Positions 27,803 through 37,514 of a DNA stretch of 64,000 bases are shown piece after piece. The stretch spans positions 42,272 through 106,271 of the forward strand of contig NZ_LMIE01000002.1 of assembly GCF_001428625.1 (NCBI RefSeq), written 5' to 3'. The stretch is from Hydrogenophaga sp. Root209 (lineage in GTDB: Bacteria > Pseudomonadota > Gammaproteobacteria > Burkholderiales > Burkholderiaceae_C). Each line of letters opens with the position of its first letter. The first letter of the stretch is position 1. Made by a program: the position numbers and the translations under genes. The notes under the pieces were generated by a model. That model was not told the origin of the DNA and ran no database searches. It saw nothing but the letters and a program-made list of their open reading frames with translations.

Positions 27803-29353
27803 ATGAGCCAGGACATTCTGATCAATTGGTCGCCGCAGGAAACGCGGGTGGCCGTGGTGGAGCAGGGGGCGGTGCAGGAAGTGCACCTGGAGCGCACGCT
27901 GGAGCGGGGCCTGGTCGGCAACATCTACCTGGGCAAGGTGTCGCGTGTGCTGCCCGGCATGCAGTCGGCCTTCATCGACATCGGTCTGGACCGCGCAGCC
28001 TTCCTGCATGTGGCCGACCTCATGCCTAACATCGCCGCCAAACACGCGGCCCCACGCACGAACGCGCCTGTGGCGGCTGAATCCGAGCCCGCGGCGCCAG
28101 CGCCCGGCGCCAACGGCAAGCTGCTCACGCCCAACCCGGTGCTGCCGATCGAGCGCCAGATCTTCGAGGGCCAGGCGCTGATGGTGCAGGTGCTCAAGGA
28201 TCCGATCGGCACCAAGGGCGCCCGCCTGACCGCGCAGATCAGCATCGCGGGCCGTTTGCTGGTGTTTCTGCCGCAGGACAACCACATCGGCGTCTCGCAG
28301 AAAATTCCACCGGCGCAGCGCGAGGTCTTGCGCCAGCGGTTGCTGCGGTTGACGGCCACCACCGATGGCAGCGCGGCGGGTGGGTTCATCCTGCGCACCA
28401 ATGCCGAAGACGCCACCGACGAAGAACTGGCAGATGACACGGCCTATTTGCGCAAGACCTGGTTGCGCATCAAGGAAGCTGCCACGCGCCAGCCTTCGGC
28501 CACGCTGCTGCACGAAGACCTGAACCTGATGCAGCGCGTGCTGCGCGATCTGGTTGGAGCCGGCACCCATTCCATCCGCATCGATTCGCGCGAGCAGCAT
28601 GGCCTGCTCACCGCATTTGCCGCCGAGTTCATGCCCGACACGGTGGCCAAGCTGCAGCACTACAGCGGCGAGCGACCGATCTTTGACCTGTTCAACGTGG
28701 ATGAAGACATCGTGCGCGCGCTCAGCCGGCGGGTCGATCTGAAATCGGGCGGGTATCTGGTGATCGACCAGACCGAGGCGCTGACCACGGTGGACGTGAA
28801 CACCGGTGGTTTTGTGGGTGCGCGCAATTTCGACGACACCGTGTTTCGCACCAACCTGGAAGCGGCCCAGGCCATTGCACGCCAGTTGCGCCTGCGCAAC
28901 CTGGGCGGCATCGTCATTGTGGATTTCATCGACATGGTGCGTGAAGACCACCGGGATTCGGTGCTCAGCGAGTTCCGCAAACAGCTCGCGCGCGACCGCG
29001 TGAAAACCATGACCGGCGGCTTCTCGCAGCTCGGTCTGGTTGAGATGACGCGCAAGCGCACACGCGAATCGTTGGCGCACATGCTCAGCGAGCCCTGCGA
29101 AGCCTGTAGCGGCAAAGGCGTGGTGAAAACCGCGCGCAGCGTGTGCTACGACATCTTGCGCGAGATCCTGCGCGAAGCCCGCGCCTTCAACCCGCGCGAA
29201 TTCCGCGTGGTGGCCTCGGCCAAGGTGGTGGAGCTGTTTCTGGACGAAGAGCGAGCCCACCTGGCGGGACTGTCGGACTTCATCGGCAAGCCGATTTCGC
29301 TGCAGAGCGAGAGCTCGATGACTCAGGAACAATACGACATTGTCCTGTTGTAA
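27803..29353 (+). CDS. rng: Ribonuclease G
   Basis: The 516-aa endonuclease trims 16S rRNA and degrades mRNA. It has an S1 domain (GNIYLGKVSRVLPGMQSAFIDIG), the catalytic RNase E/G site (VDVNTGGFVG and IVIVDFIDM), and the zinc-link CEACSGKG. It lies 28 nt after maf and ends 9 nt from the convergent msbA end. Confidence 0.95.
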   Translation: MSQDILINWSPQETRVAVVEQGAVQEVHLERTLERGLVGNIYLGKVSRVLPGMQSAFIDIGLDRAAFLHVADLMPNIAAKHAAPRTNAPVAAESEPAAPAPGANGKLLTPNPVLPIERQIFEGQALMVQVLKDPIGTKGARLTAQISIAGRLLVFLPQDNHIGVSQKIPPAQREVLRQRLLRLTATTDGSAAGGFILRTNAEDATDEELADDTAYLRKTWLRIKEAATRQPSATLLHEDLNLMQRVLRDLVGAGTHSIRIDSREQHGLLTAFAAEFMPDTVAKLQHYSGERPIFDLFNVDEDIVRALSRRVDLKSGGYLVIDQTEALTTVDVNTGGFVGARNFDDTVFRTNLEAAQAIARQLRLRNLGGIVIVDFIDMVREDHRDSVLSEFRKQLARDRVKTMTGGFSQLGLVEMTRKRTRESLAHMLSEPCEACSGKGVVKTARSVCYDILREILREARAFNPREFRVVASAKVVELFLDEERAHLAGLSDFIGKPISLQSESSMTQEQYDIVLL

Positions 29354-29362
29354 GGGGCCTCT

Positions 29363-31210
29363 TCAGGCCTGGGCCTCCGGCCTGAAACTTTGGGCGTGCA
29401 GTCGGGCGTAGAGCCCATCGGCCTGCAGCAGCTCGCGGTGCGTGCCTTGTTCGCTGATGCGCCCATCGGCCAGCACGACCACGCGGTCGGCGTGTTCGAT
29501 GGTGGAGAGGCGGTGCGCAATCACCAGCGTGGTGCGGCCTTTCATCAGCCGGGCCAGTGCGTCCTGCACCAGCCGCTCCGATTCGTTGTCCAGCGCCGAG
29601 GTGGCTTCATCCAGGATCAGGATGGGCGCGTCCTTGTAGATGGCGCGTGCGATTGCCAGCCGCTGGCGCTGACCGCCCGAGAGCTCGGCTGCGTTGTGCC
29701 CCACGGTGCTGTGAATGCCTTGGGGCAGGCGTTCGATCAGCTCGCCGAGGTTGGCTGACACCAGTGCTGCGCGCACGCGGCCTTCATCGATCTCGTTGCC
29801 CATGGCTCCCAGGGCCACATTGGCCGCGAGCGTGTCGTTGAGCATCACCACGTCCTGGCTCACCATGGCGTACTGGCGACGCAGGCTGGTCAGGTTCCAG
29901 TCGGTCAGCGGCACGTCGTCAAGCCGGATGTCGCCGCGCTCGAATTCCACGAAGCGCGGCAGCAGGTTGACCAGGGTGGTCTTGCCCGAGCCCGATGGCC
30001 CGACGAAGGCCACCGTCTCACCGGGGTGGATGTTCAGCGAGATGCCGCGCAGGGCCACGAGGCTGTCGTCATCGCTGTGCACGATCTGATCATCCTTGGC
30101 GGGGTAGCGCACCCACACGTCGGTCAAGGCGATGGAGCCGGTCACGCGGTCGGCCGTGTGCGTGCCGCCGGGCTGCTCGGGCGTGTTCTCGATGAGTTCG
30201 AGGCCACGCTCCAGTGCCGCCAGACCGCGCGTGATCGGCGCGCTGATTTCCGCCAGGTGCCGGATCGGCGTGATCAGCATCAGCATCGCGGTGACGAAGG
30301 CCACGAAATTGCCCACAGTGACACCACTGCTGTTGCTTTGCCACAGCGCCACGGCGATCACGGCGGAGAGAGCGGCCGAGGCCAGCAACTGGGTGAGCGG
30401 CGTCATGGCCGCCATGGCGACGGTGGACTTGAGCGCCAGCCGGCGCAGCGCCACGCTCAGCACATCGAAGCGCTCGGTCTGGCGTGCCTGGGCGCCGTGC
30501 AGCCGCACCATGCGGTGGGCCAGGGCGTTTTCTTCCACCACATAGGCGAGTTCGTCGGTGGCGGTCTGGCTGTCGCGGGTGAGCTTGTAGAGGCGGCGCG
30601 AGAGCACCCGCATGATCAGGATCAGGCCTGGAAACACGGTCAGCACGATCAGCGTGAGCTTCCAGTTCAGGTAGAACAGGTAGCCCATCAACGCGATCAC
30701 CGTGAGGCTGTCCTTGGTGAGCGTGAGGAAGGCCGACACCAGCATCTGCGAGCCGGTCTGCACCTCGTAGACCAGTGTGTTGGACAGTTTGCTTGCGCTC
30801 TGGCGGGCAAACAGCGTCATCTGGGCATCGTTGAGCTTGACGAACATGGCCCGGCGCAGGTTGAGCAGGCCCAGGCTGGCGGTGTAGGACAGCGTGTACT
30901 GCGCCACAAAGCCCGCCATCCCACGAATGCCGAACAGGCCCATGAGCGCCACCGGCACCATCCACAGGTCGATGTTGCCCTCGGCAAAGCCGCGGTCGAG
31001 CAAGGTCTTGAGCAGGGCAGGGATGAGTGGCTCGGTCAGCGCGCCGATCAGCGTGCTGACCGCCGCCAGGGCGATGCCGGTCTTGGCCGAGCGGAAATAA
31101 GGCCACAGGCGCAGCAGGCGCTGGGTCAGCGTGCCAGCCAGGGGCGGATTGGAGCGGTTGGATGCGGTCAAAAGCGGATCGGTCCCAAAATGTGCGGGCT
31201 TGCGGAACAT
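29363..31210 (-). CDS. msbA: Lipid A/LPS flippase MsbA (ABC transporter)
   Basis: The 615-aa half-transporter has six hydrophobic segments in its first 330 residues and an ATPase domain with GPSGSGKTT, LSGGQRQRLAIARA and LILDEATSALD. In beta- and gammaproteobacteria this family flips core-lipid A across the inner membrane. Start ATG 31210 lies in a short palindrome (TGCGGAA / TTCCGCA, 31201-31216); an upstream start at 31264 adds an unlikely Cys/Arg-rich extension. Confidence 0.9.
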   Translation of the reverse strand: MFRKPAHFGTDPLLTASNRSNPPLAGTLTQRLLRLWPYFRSAKTGIALAAVSTLIGALTEPLIPALLKTLLDRGFAEGNIDLWMVPVALMGLFGIRGMAGFVAQYTLSYTASLGLLNLRRAMFVKLNDAQMTLFARQSASKLSNTLVYEVQTGSQMLVSAFLTLTKDSLTVIALMGYLFYLNWKLTLIVLTVFPGLILIMRVLSRRLYKLTRDSQTATDELAYVVEENALAHRMVRLHGAQARQTERFDVLSVALRRLALKSTVAMAAMTPLTQLLASAALSAVIAVALWQSNSSGVTVGNFVAFVTAMLMLITPIRHLAEISAPITRGLAALERGLELIENTPEQPGGTHTADRVTGSIALTDVWVRYPAKDDQIVHSDDDSLVALRGISLNIHPGETVAFVGPSGSGKTTLVNLLPRFVEFERGDIRLDDVPLTDWNLTSLRRQYAMVSQDVVMLNDTLAANVALGAMGNEIDEGRVRAALVSANLGELIERLPQGIHSTVGHNAAELSGGQRQRLAIARAIYKDAPILILDEATSALDNESERLVQDALARLMKGRTTLVIAHRLSTIEHADRVVVLADGRISEQGTHRELLQADGLYARLHAQSFRPEAQA

Positions 31211-31362
31211 TCCGCACGGCGCTGAATCAGCCTTGCACCACAAGCGCCGGCCCCGCGCGCACACATCTTGTCACGGAAGGGCCGGATGCCTCCGTTATTA
31301 TCGGTCGGCTGTGCAGGGCGTTTTGCCCCTGCTGCGACCTCAGGACAAGCGACACACACAGC

Positions 31363-32676
31363 ATGCTGGATTTGACCCGACACAACGCGCTGCCCCTGAT
31401 TCCGAGACGCCGCGCGCTCGGCCTGGTTTCCACACTGCCGCTGCTCGGCTGGCCCTTGGCCTCGCAGGCCCAGTTCCGGGTTGAAGTGGCGGGCGTTGGC
31501 CTCACCCAGTTTCCATTCTCTGCCGTGGGTTTCCGCGGCAACGACGTGGCCAGCGAGAACATCGCCGCCATTGTTCGAGCCGACCTCGAACGCAGTGGCC
31601 AGTTCCGTTTTGTCGAGCCCGTTGCGGGCGGACTGGACGAAACCTCCCGCCCCGATCTCGGTCCCTGGCGCGAGCGCCGGTCCGATTCCTTGCTCACTGG
31701 CAGCGTCACCAAACTGGCCGACGGCCGCTTTGACGTGCGTTTCCGCCTCTGGGATGTCGTGCGTGGTCAGGATCTCGGTGGCCTGAGCTACCCGGTGGGT
31801 GCGCAGGACTTGCGACTGGCCGCCCACCGCGTCGCCGACTTCATCTACGAGAAGATCACCGGTGAGAAGGGCGTGTTCTCAACCCGCATCGCCTATGTCA
31901 CCAAGACCGCGCAGCGCCACAACCTGTGGGTGGCCGACGCCGATGGCGAAAATGCACGTGCGGCCCTCACGAGCCCCGAACCCATCATCTCGCCGAGTTG
32001 GGCACCGGGTGGCGCACAGTTGGCCTACGTGTCGTTCGAAGCCCGCAAACCCGTGATCTACGCACACGATGTGGCGTCGGGCAAGCGGCGTCTGCTGGCG
32101 AACTTCAAGGGCTCCAACAGCGCGCCGTCGTGGTCGCCCGATGGCCGCTCGGTGGTGGCCACGCTCTCGCTCTCCGGCGGTGCACAGATCTACATCATGG
32201 ATGCCAACGGTGGTGAGCCCCGCCGCCTCAGCCAGTCGGCCAGCATCGACACCGAGCCGGTGTTCAGCCCCGACGGCAAGACCATCTATTTCGTGAGCGA
32301 CCGCGGAGGCTCGCCGCAGGTGTATCGCATGGGTGCGCAGGGCGGCGGTGCACAACGCCTGACCTTCAGCGGCAACTACAACATCTCACCAGCACCCAGC
32401 CCAGATGGCCGTTGGCTGGCTTTCGTCTCGCGGGTCAATGGTGCGTTTCGCCTGCACGTGATGGAGCTCTCCAGCGGCAATGTGACAGCGCTGACCGAGT
32501 CCAATGCCGACGAGAGCCCCAGCTTCGCGCCCAACAGCCGCATGATCATTTATGCCACCCGGGAAAGGGGCCAGGAAGCCCTCATGACCACCACGGTGGA
32601 CGGGCGCATCAAGACCCGCCTGGCCGGCGCGCAGGGCGACATCCGGGAACCCGAATGGGGCCCGTTCCTGCGCTGA
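31363..32676 (+). CDS. tolB: Tol-Pal system protein TolB
   Basis: The 437-aa periplasmic beta-propeller partners with Pal and TolA in outer-membrane constriction at division. A signal peptide (RRRALGLVSTLPLLGWPLASQA) with three arginines suggests possible Tat export. The propeller repeats are clear: SWSPDGRSV, VFSPDGKTIYFVSDRGG and PSPDGRWLAF. ATG 31363 gives a sensible signal peptide; an earlier start does not. pal follows 63 nt later. Confidence 0.93.
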   Translation: MLDLTRHNALPLIPRRRALGLVSTLPLLGWPLASQAQFRVEVAGVGLTQFPFSAVGFRGNDVASENIAAIVRADLERSGQFRFVEPVAGGLDETSRPDLGPWRERRSDSLLTGSVTKLADGRFDVRFRLWDVVRGQDLGGLSYPVGAQDLRLAAHRVADFIYEKITGEKGVFSTRIAYVTKTAQRHNLWVADADGENARAALTSPEPIISPSWAPGGAQLAYVSFEARKPVIYAHDVASGKRRLLANFKGSNSAPSWSPDGRSVVATLSLSGGAQIYIMDANGGEPRRLSQSASIDTEPVFSPDGKTIYFVSDRGGSPQVYRMGAQGGGAQRLTFSGNYNISPAPSPDGRWLAFVSRVNGAFRLHVMELSSGNVTALTESNADESPSFAPNSRMIIYATRERGQEALMTTTVDGRIKTRLAGAQGDIREPEWGPFLR

Positions 32677-32739
32677 TTCACACGTGGAGCCATCCAGCTC
32701 CCTTTCGCATTCATCTTTTCAATTCCAAGGAATCTTCAC

Positions 32740-33324
32740 ATGAACAACATCCAGAACACCTCCGCCGTCCGAAACAACTGGGCCCGGCGTGGCATTCGCC
32801 TGGTCGCCGGCCTCGGGCTGGCCGCCGTGCTGGCCGCTTGCAGCTCCGGTGTGAAGCTCGACGATGTGCCGGTTGAAGACCGCTCCGGTTCAGCGCTCAA
32901 TTCCGGCGCTGCCGCAGGTGGTCAGGGTGGCGCGGTTGATCCGCGCGGCGTGTCCGGCGTGGCCGTGGGTGGTGCCGACTCGGCCCAGCCTGCAGCCGTG
33001 GCCCGCATCATCTATTTTGACTACGACAGCTTCGAGGTGAAGGCCGATTCGGCCGCCACCCTGGAAGCCAACGCGCGCTACCTCAATGCCAACCGCACCC
33101 GCCGTGTGAACCTCGAAGGTCACACCGACGAGCGCGGTGGTCGTGAATACAACCTGGCGCTGGGCCAGAAGCGCGCCGAAGCCGTGCGCCGTGCACTGGG
33201 CCTGCTGGGCGTGACCGAAACACAGATGGAAGCCGTGAGCTTTGGTGAAGAAAAGCCGGCGCAAGCGGGGCTGGATGAAGCCGCTTTCGCCAAGAACCGC
33301 CGCGTTGAATTGACCTACCGTTGA
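32740..33324 (+). CDS. pal: Peptidoglycan-associated lipoprotein Pal
   Basis: The 194-aa product has a lipoprotein signal (VAGLGLAAVLAAC, lipobox LAAC) and an OmpA-like peptidoglycan-binding domain with YFDYDSFEVKAD, LEGHTDERGGREYNLALGQKRA and the final NRRVELTYR. It anchors the outer membrane to peptidoglycan. It is followed by cpoB, completing the usual order. Confidence 0.96.
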   Translation: MNNIQNTSAVRNNWARRGIRLVAGLGLAAVLAACSSGVKLDDVPVEDRSGSALNSGAAAGGQGGAVDPRGVSGVAVGGADSAQPAAVARIIYFDYDSFEVKADSAATLEANARYLNANRTRRVNLEGHTDERGGREYNLALGQKRAEAVRRALGLLGVTETQMEAVSFGEEKPAQAGLDEAAFAKNRRVELTYR

Positions 33325-33326
33325 AC

Positions 33327-34091
33327 ATGAAGTTCTCCACCGCAGCGCCCTGGGCGCTTTCCCTGGCGGTCCTGTGGCCCTTTCAGGCCCATGCGCTGTT
33401 CGGCGACGACGAGGCCCGCAAGGCCATCATCGAACTGCGCCAGAAGGTGGATGCCAACAAGCAGGCCACCGACGCTGCAGCCGCAGAGGCGCGGGAAGGT
33501 GATGCGGGCACGCGGCGCAGCCTGCTCGAGCTGTCCAACCAGATCGAGCAGCTGCGCGCGGAGCTGGCGCGGCTGAGGGGCCAGAACGAACAGCTGGCGC
33601 GCGAAGTCTCCGAGCTGCAACGCCAGCAGAAGGATGTGCAATCGGGCATCGACGAGCGACTGCGTCAGGTGGAACCCCTGCGCGTCGAGTACGACGGTCA
33701 GACCTTCACGGCAGCGCCCGCCGAGAAGAACGACTTCGAGGCCGCGATGGCGCAGTTGCGCAAATCCGAATTCCAACCCGCGTCCGCTGCCTATGCCGCC
33801 TTCCTGCAGCGGTATCCGGCGAGCGGCTACACACCGTCGGTTCTGTACTGGTTGGGCAACGCCCAGTACGCCAACCGTGCCTACAAGGAAGCCGTGGTCA
33901 CCCATGGCCGGCTGGTGCGCGAGTTTCCTGCCCACGTGCGCACGCCCGAGGCCATGCTCGCCATGGCCAACAGCCAGATCGAATTGAAAGACCCACGCAC
34001 CGCCAAACGAACGCTGGAAGACCTCGTGAAGGCGCATCCAAACTCCGAAGCCGCGGCAGCGGCGCGCGAGCGGCTGGCCCGCTTGCGCTGA
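33327..34091 (+). CDS. cpoB: Cell division coordinator CpoB (YbgF)
   Basis: The 254-aa periplasmic protein has a signal peptide ending in FQAHA, a coiled coil (about 35-110) and TPR repeats such as FEAAMAQLRKSEFQPASAAY. CpoB links the Tol machine to PBP1B. The ATG at 33327 lies 3 nt after the pal stop; a TTG at 33321 would overlap it. Confidence 0.92.
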   Translation: MKFSTAAPWALSLAVLWPFQAHALFGDDEARKAIIELRQKVDANKQATDAAAAEAREGDAGTRRSLLELSNQIEQLRAELARLRGQNEQLAREVSELQRQQKDVQSGIDERLRQVEPLRVEYDGQTFTAAPAEKNDFEAAMAQLRKSEFQPASAAYAAFLQRYPASGYTPSVLYWLGNAQYANRAYKEAVVTHGRLVREFPAHVRTPEAMLAMANSQIELKDPRTAKRTLEDLVKAHPNSEAAAAARERLARLR

Positions 34092-34158
34092 CGCCAGACG
34101 CGCGCTTCGGCGCGTGTTCGTTCATGAGGGGCATGGGCGGCCTCCTACAATGGCGGCC

Positions 34159-35271
34159 ATGGAAATCGCCGACCTTCTCAAACTGAACGCCCTTGTGCTC
34201 TGGGCCGCCTTCGCGGTGGCCCTTGTTTTTGGGTTCATCGCACAACGCACCCATTTCTGCACCATGGGCGCTATCAGCGACATCGTGAACATGGGCGACT
34301 GGACCCGCATGCGCATGTGGGGCATGGCAGTGGGCATTGCCATGATCGGCTTCTACGGCATGGCCTGGCTGGGCTGGATCGATCCGACCCAGAGCATCTA
34401 CACGAGCAGTCGCGTGATCTGGCTCTCGGCCATTGTGGGTGGGCTCTTGTTTGGCTTCGGCATGGTGCTGGCGTCGGGCTGTGGCAGCAAGACCTTGGTG
34501 CGCATCGGCGCGGGCAGCTTGAAGTCGCTGGTGGTTTTTTTCATCATGGGCATTGCAGCTTTTGCCACCTTGCGTGGCGTGACAGCCGTACTGCGGGTCA
34601 ACACCGTGGACAAGGTCAGTTTCGACATGGCCTCCGGGTCTGCGCTGCCGGCCTGGCTGGCCAGCGCAATGGGCATGGAGCCGGCACTCACCGGTTTGGT
34701 CTTCGCGCTGGTGGTGGGTGGAGCCCTCGTGGTGTGGGCTCTGGTGGGCCGGGACTTTCGCACCGGGAACAACCTGCTCGCCGGTGTCGGGCTCGGGCTG
34801 GTGGTGATCGCGATGTGGTGGGTCAGCGGCCGACTGGGTTACGTGGCCGAACACCCCGAGACTCTCGAGGCCGTCTACCTGGGCAGCAACACTGGTCGCA
34901 TGGAGGCGCTGACCTTCACCGCACCGATGGCGTTCACGCTGGACTGGCTCATCTTTTTCAGCGATTCCTCCAAGGTCCTCACCTTCGGCATCGTCACGGT
35001 GGCGGGCATGGTCGTCGGAGCGCTCATCTGCGCCTTGTTCGAAGGCAGCTTCCGCTGGGAGGGTTTCCGCACCACGCAAGACACGGCGCTGCACATGGCG
35101 GGTGCCGTCTGCATGGGTGTGGGTGGTGTCACAGCGCTGGGCTGCACGGTGGGGCAGGGCATGTCGGGCCTGTCCACGCTCAGCCTGACGAGCATCATCG
35201 CCGTGACCGGGATCGTGCTGGGTGCCATCGGTGGCTTTCGATTCCAGATGTGGTTGCTGGACCGCGAGTGA
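34159..35271 (+). CDS. YeeE/YedE family (sulphur transport) membrane protein
   Basis: The 370-aa protein has about nine to ten transmembrane helices and conserved cysteine/glycine motifs of the family: QRTHFCTMGAISD, GFGMVLASGCGSK and TALGCTVGQGMSG. Relatives transport thiosulphate or sulphur compounds. TACAAT at 34146-34151 could be a -10 placing transcription start at the ATG 34159, so the message may be leaderless; ATG 34150 is an alternative. The stop overlaps the tcdA GTG. Confidence 0.88.
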   Translation: MEIADLLKLNALVLWAAFAVALVFGFIAQRTHFCTMGAISDIVNMGDWTRMRMWGMAVGIAMIGFYGMAWLGWIDPTQSIYTSSRVIWLSAIVGGLLFGFGMVLASGCGSKTLVRIGAGSLKSLVVFFIMGIAAFATLRGVTAVLRVNTVDKVSFDMASGSALPAWLASAMGMEPALTGLVFALVVGGALVVWALVGRDFRTGNNLLAGVGLGLVVIAMWWVSGRLGYVAEHPETLEAVYLGSNTGRMEALTFTAPMAFTLDWLIFFSDSSKVLTFGIVTVAGMVVGALICALFEGSFRWEGFRTTQDTALHMAGAVCMGVGGVTALGCTVGQGMSGLSTLSLTSIIAVTGIVLGAIGGFRFQMWLLDRE

Positions 35272-36104
35272 CGCACGACGCCAGCGAATCCTTCGAGCGC
35301 CGCTTTGGCGGCCTGCGTCGACTCTATGGCGTCGACGGAGCGCAACGCGTTTTCGACGCGCATGTGGTGGTGGTGGGCATCGGCGGAGTCGGGTCCTGGG
35401 CGGTAGAGGCCCTGGCGCGCAGCGGCGTTCGGCGCCTCACGCTGATCGACTTGGACCATGTGTCTGAATCCAACTTCAACCGGCAGATCCATGCCCTGGA
35501 GCCTACCCTCGGCCAGGCCAAGGCCGAAGCGATGCGCGAACGCATTGCGCTTTTTCACCCTGCTTGTGTGGTCGACGTGGTCGACGACTTCGTGACGCCT
35601 GACAACTGGCCCGCCTTGCTCGATGCTGTGCCGGGACTTGCAAGTTTGCCCTCGGCCGTCATCGATGCCTGTGACCAGGTGCGCGCCAAAACGACCTTGG
35701 CTGCCTGGGCGGCCGCTCACTCGGTGCCCTTCATCACGGTAGGTGCCGCCGGCGGCAAGCAGCTCGCTCATGCGGTTGATGTTGCTGATCTGGCCGAGGT
35801 CACGCACGATCCCTTGCTGGCTCAATTGCGCTACCGCTTGCGCAAGCACCACGGTGGCGCGCGCGCGGGCAGCATGGGTGTGGGCTGCGTGTTCAGTCGC
35901 GAAACCGTGGCCCCGCCCGATGCTTCGTGCAACATGGAGGGCGCTGATGGTTCGCTCAATTGCCATGGTTACGGCTCGGTGGTGAGTGTCACGGCGACCT
36001 TCGGTTTTTGTGCCGCCGGGTGGGTGCTGAACACCGTGTCGAAAGATGCGAAAGCAATCTCGACAAGGCCTTCAAAAGTCACCAAAAAAGAAGCTATAAT
36101 TTGA
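35268..36104 (+). CDS. tcdA: tRNA threonylcarbamoyladenosine dehydratase
   Basis: This 278-aa ThiF/E1-like enzyme cyclises t6A to ct6A in tRNAs. It shows VVVVGIGGVGSWAVEALARSG (Rossmann nucleotide site), SNFNRQIHAL, VIDACDQVRAKTTLA and MGVGCVFSRE. The start is the GTG at 35268, overlapping the previous stop as GTGA. It ends just before tRNA-Lys, and its last codons overlap the tRNA promoter. Confidence 0.92.
   Translation: MTHDASESFERRFGGLRRLYGVDGAQRVFDAHVVVVGIGGVGSWAVEALARSGVRRLTLIDLDHVSESNFNRQIHALEPTLGQAKAEAMRERIALFHPACVVDVVDDFVTPDNWPALLDAVPGLASLPSAVIDACDQVRAKTTLAAWAAAHSVPFITVGAAGGKQLAHAVDVADLAEVTHDPLLAQLRYRLRKHHGGARAGSMGVGCVFSRETVAPPDASCNMEGADGSLNCHGYGSVVSVTATFGFCAAGWVLNTVSKDAKAISTRPSKVTKKEAII
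36072..36101 (+). promoter_or_regulatory. Probable tRNA-Lys promoter
   Basis: TATAAT (36096-36101, exact -10 consensus) is preceded at 18 bp by a weak -35 TTCAAA (36072-36077). It lies inside the 3' end of tcdA, about 45 bp before the mature tRNA. Confidence 0.65.
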
Positions 36105-36146
36105 GGCTTCGCAGGAAGCACATTGTGCAGAGCGCGAAAGCATGAT

Positions 36147-36222
36147 GGGACGTTAGCTCAGTTGGTAGAGCAGCGGACTTTTAATCCGTTTGTCGTGGGT
36201 TCGACCCCCGCACGTCCCACCA
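36147..36222 (+). tRNA. tRNA-Lys (UUU)
   Basis: The 76-nt gene folds as a full cloverleaf: acceptor GGGACGT/ACGTCCC, anticodon TTT at 36180-36182 in loop CTTTTAA, T-loop GGTTCGA and encoded CCA. It is intact although an element is integrated in its 3' half; the element supplied an identical 3' part. Confidence 0.97.
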
Positions 36223-36225
36223 AAA
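36175..36225 (+). repeat. Attachment site attL (51-bp direct repeat) in tRNA-Lys
   Basis: These 51 bases, from the anticodon stem to the AAAA after CCA, are identical to 47575-47625. The repeat is the core of the integration site. Confidence 0.95.
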
Positions 36226-36243
36226 TAATGGCCTATGGCCTGG

Positions 36244-36277
36244 AAAGCCTGCTACTTAATCGGTAGCAGGCTTTTTT
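36244..36277 (+). terminator. Terminator after tRNA-Lys, brought by the element
   Basis: A 12-bp stem (AAAGCCTGCTAC / GTAGCAGGCTTT) is followed by TTTTTT. It lies on the element side of attL, so the incoming DNA replaced the host terminator, which now lies after attR. Confidence 0.85.
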
Positions 36278-36286
36278 ATTGCGCTC

Positions 36287-36310
36287 CGTGGTGACAGTCT
36301 GGTGACAGTT
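36287..36310 (+). repeat. Arm-type direct repeat near attL
   Basis: A 24-bp sequence containing two copies of GGTGACAGT (36290-36298 and 36301-36309) is repeated exactly at 47436-47459 beside attR. It probably forms integrase or excisionase arm sites. Confidence 0.7.
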
Positions 36311-36357
36311 CGCATAACGTGCAGAATGCTGTCTCCAAATCCAACTAAGGGGACTCC

Positions 36358-36543
36358 ATGTCGATGACTGAAAAAGAAGCCACGGGGCGAGCTGACGAAG
36401 TTTTGCTTGCGATCCTGACGAATCATCCGACGCTTTTTGGCGGTAGCGCGTTGAATACCCCGAACAGCGCAAAGCAGATGGCTCTTTCTGTCGCAACTTT
36501 TCGCCAGGAGCTGATTGCGCAGTACCAAACGCAGCCAGCGTAG
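36358..36543 (+). CDS. 61-aa protein at the left end of the element
   Basis: The frame starts MSMTEKEATGRADEVLLAIL with AAGGGGA 7 nt upstream of the ATG. The protein is a small hydrophilic one of unknown family, and plausible as a cargo or morons-type gene. Nothing else in it is recognised. Confidence 0.45.
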   Translation: MSMTEKEATGRADEVLLAILTNHPTLFGGSALNTPNSAKQMALSVATFRQELIAQYQTQPA

Positions 36544-36701
36544 CGCGTCCATGCCGGACGTTAGTTCCCCACAACGTCACCCCATCGAAGGGCGCAGGCC
36601 GTAGCCGCCCTCAAGTGCGCGCGGCAGTCGCCCGCCACGGGCGGCGACCTTGCCAGGTTGTCCCCTCGGGCAGAATTGCTGGACAAAACCCTGGAGACGA
36701 T

Positions 36702-37472
36702 ATGAGTGACGGTTTCAACTGGACTTGCCCAAGCTGCGGAACGCACACCACCATAACTTCGCCGAACATAGCCAGTGGCAGCATTGAGCTGATCACAACG
36801 AAATCTCCCGACGTGATGGGGATTCAGGTAAGGGCGCAACTCATCGATTGTCCGAACCAGAGTTGTCGAGAGCAGGCGTTCAAAGTTTGGGCTCATCGTG
36901 GAACGCGTCATGCGACTGCGGTTCGAGGCTTGGGCCAAGTGCAACCCGACATGCCAGTAGGAATTGGCAAATTCACGTTCTTGCCGACAACCGCTAACCC
37001 GCTTTCGAAGCATGCACCCGAACAAGTCAAAGAGGACTACAACGAGGCCTTCCTCATCTCAACATTGAGTCCCAAGGCTTCTGCGACGTTGGCTCGGCGC
37101 GCGCTGCAGGGAATGGTCCGGGACTTTTTCAACGTTCGAGACAAGAAGACGCTTCATCAAGAATTGGAAGCCATCAAAGACAAATGCGACTCTGCGCTCT
37201 ATGACGCCATGATGGGGGTAAAGAGCATCGGAAACATCGGCGCCCACCCAGAGCAAAATGTGAATTTGATCGTCGATGTTGAGCCGGGCGAGCCCGAGGC
37301 GCTGCTGCAGCTCATTCACTTGTTGGACCGCGAGTGGTACGTGGATCGAGCCGACCGCCTGGCACGGATCGAAAAAATGAAGGCGCTTGCCAGCGGCAAG
37401 GCAGCCGCACGAAATGGCAACCCGCCTACGTCGACTGACGGCAATCAAGTCATCGCCGGCCGCACTCCGTAG
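36702..37472 (+). CDS. DUF4145-like protein with N-terminal zinc motif
   Basis: The 256-aa protein begins with a CPSCG zinc-binding motif (CPSC and a later CPNQSCRE) and a C-terminal half with LSPKASATLARRALQGMVRDFF, as in DUF4145 proteins; these are often found near restriction or defence genes. ATG 36702 is used because the in-frame upstream part is shadow sequence. It lies at the cargo position near attL, on the opposite strand to the structural genes. Confidence 0.65.
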   Translation: MSDGFNWTCPSCGTHTTITSPNIASGSIELITTKSPDVMGIQVRAQLIDCPNQSCREQAFKVWAHRGTRHATAVRGLGQVQPDMPVGIGKFTFLPTTANPLSKHAPEQVKEDYNEAFLISTLSPKASATLARRALQGMVRDFFNVRDKKTLHQELEAIKDKCDSALYDAMMGVKSIGNIGAHPEQNVNLIVDVEPGEPEALLQLIHLLDREWYVDRADRLARIEKMKALASGKAAARNGNPPTSTDGNQVIAGRTP

Positions 37473-37514
37473 TCTTCCCAACGCCCTACGGGCATGCCGC
37501 GTGAGACGGGGAAA

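Noticed and set aside
27710-29332. 540-codon minus-strand frame over maf/rng
   Set aside because: Antisense shadow of rng with low-complexity composition.
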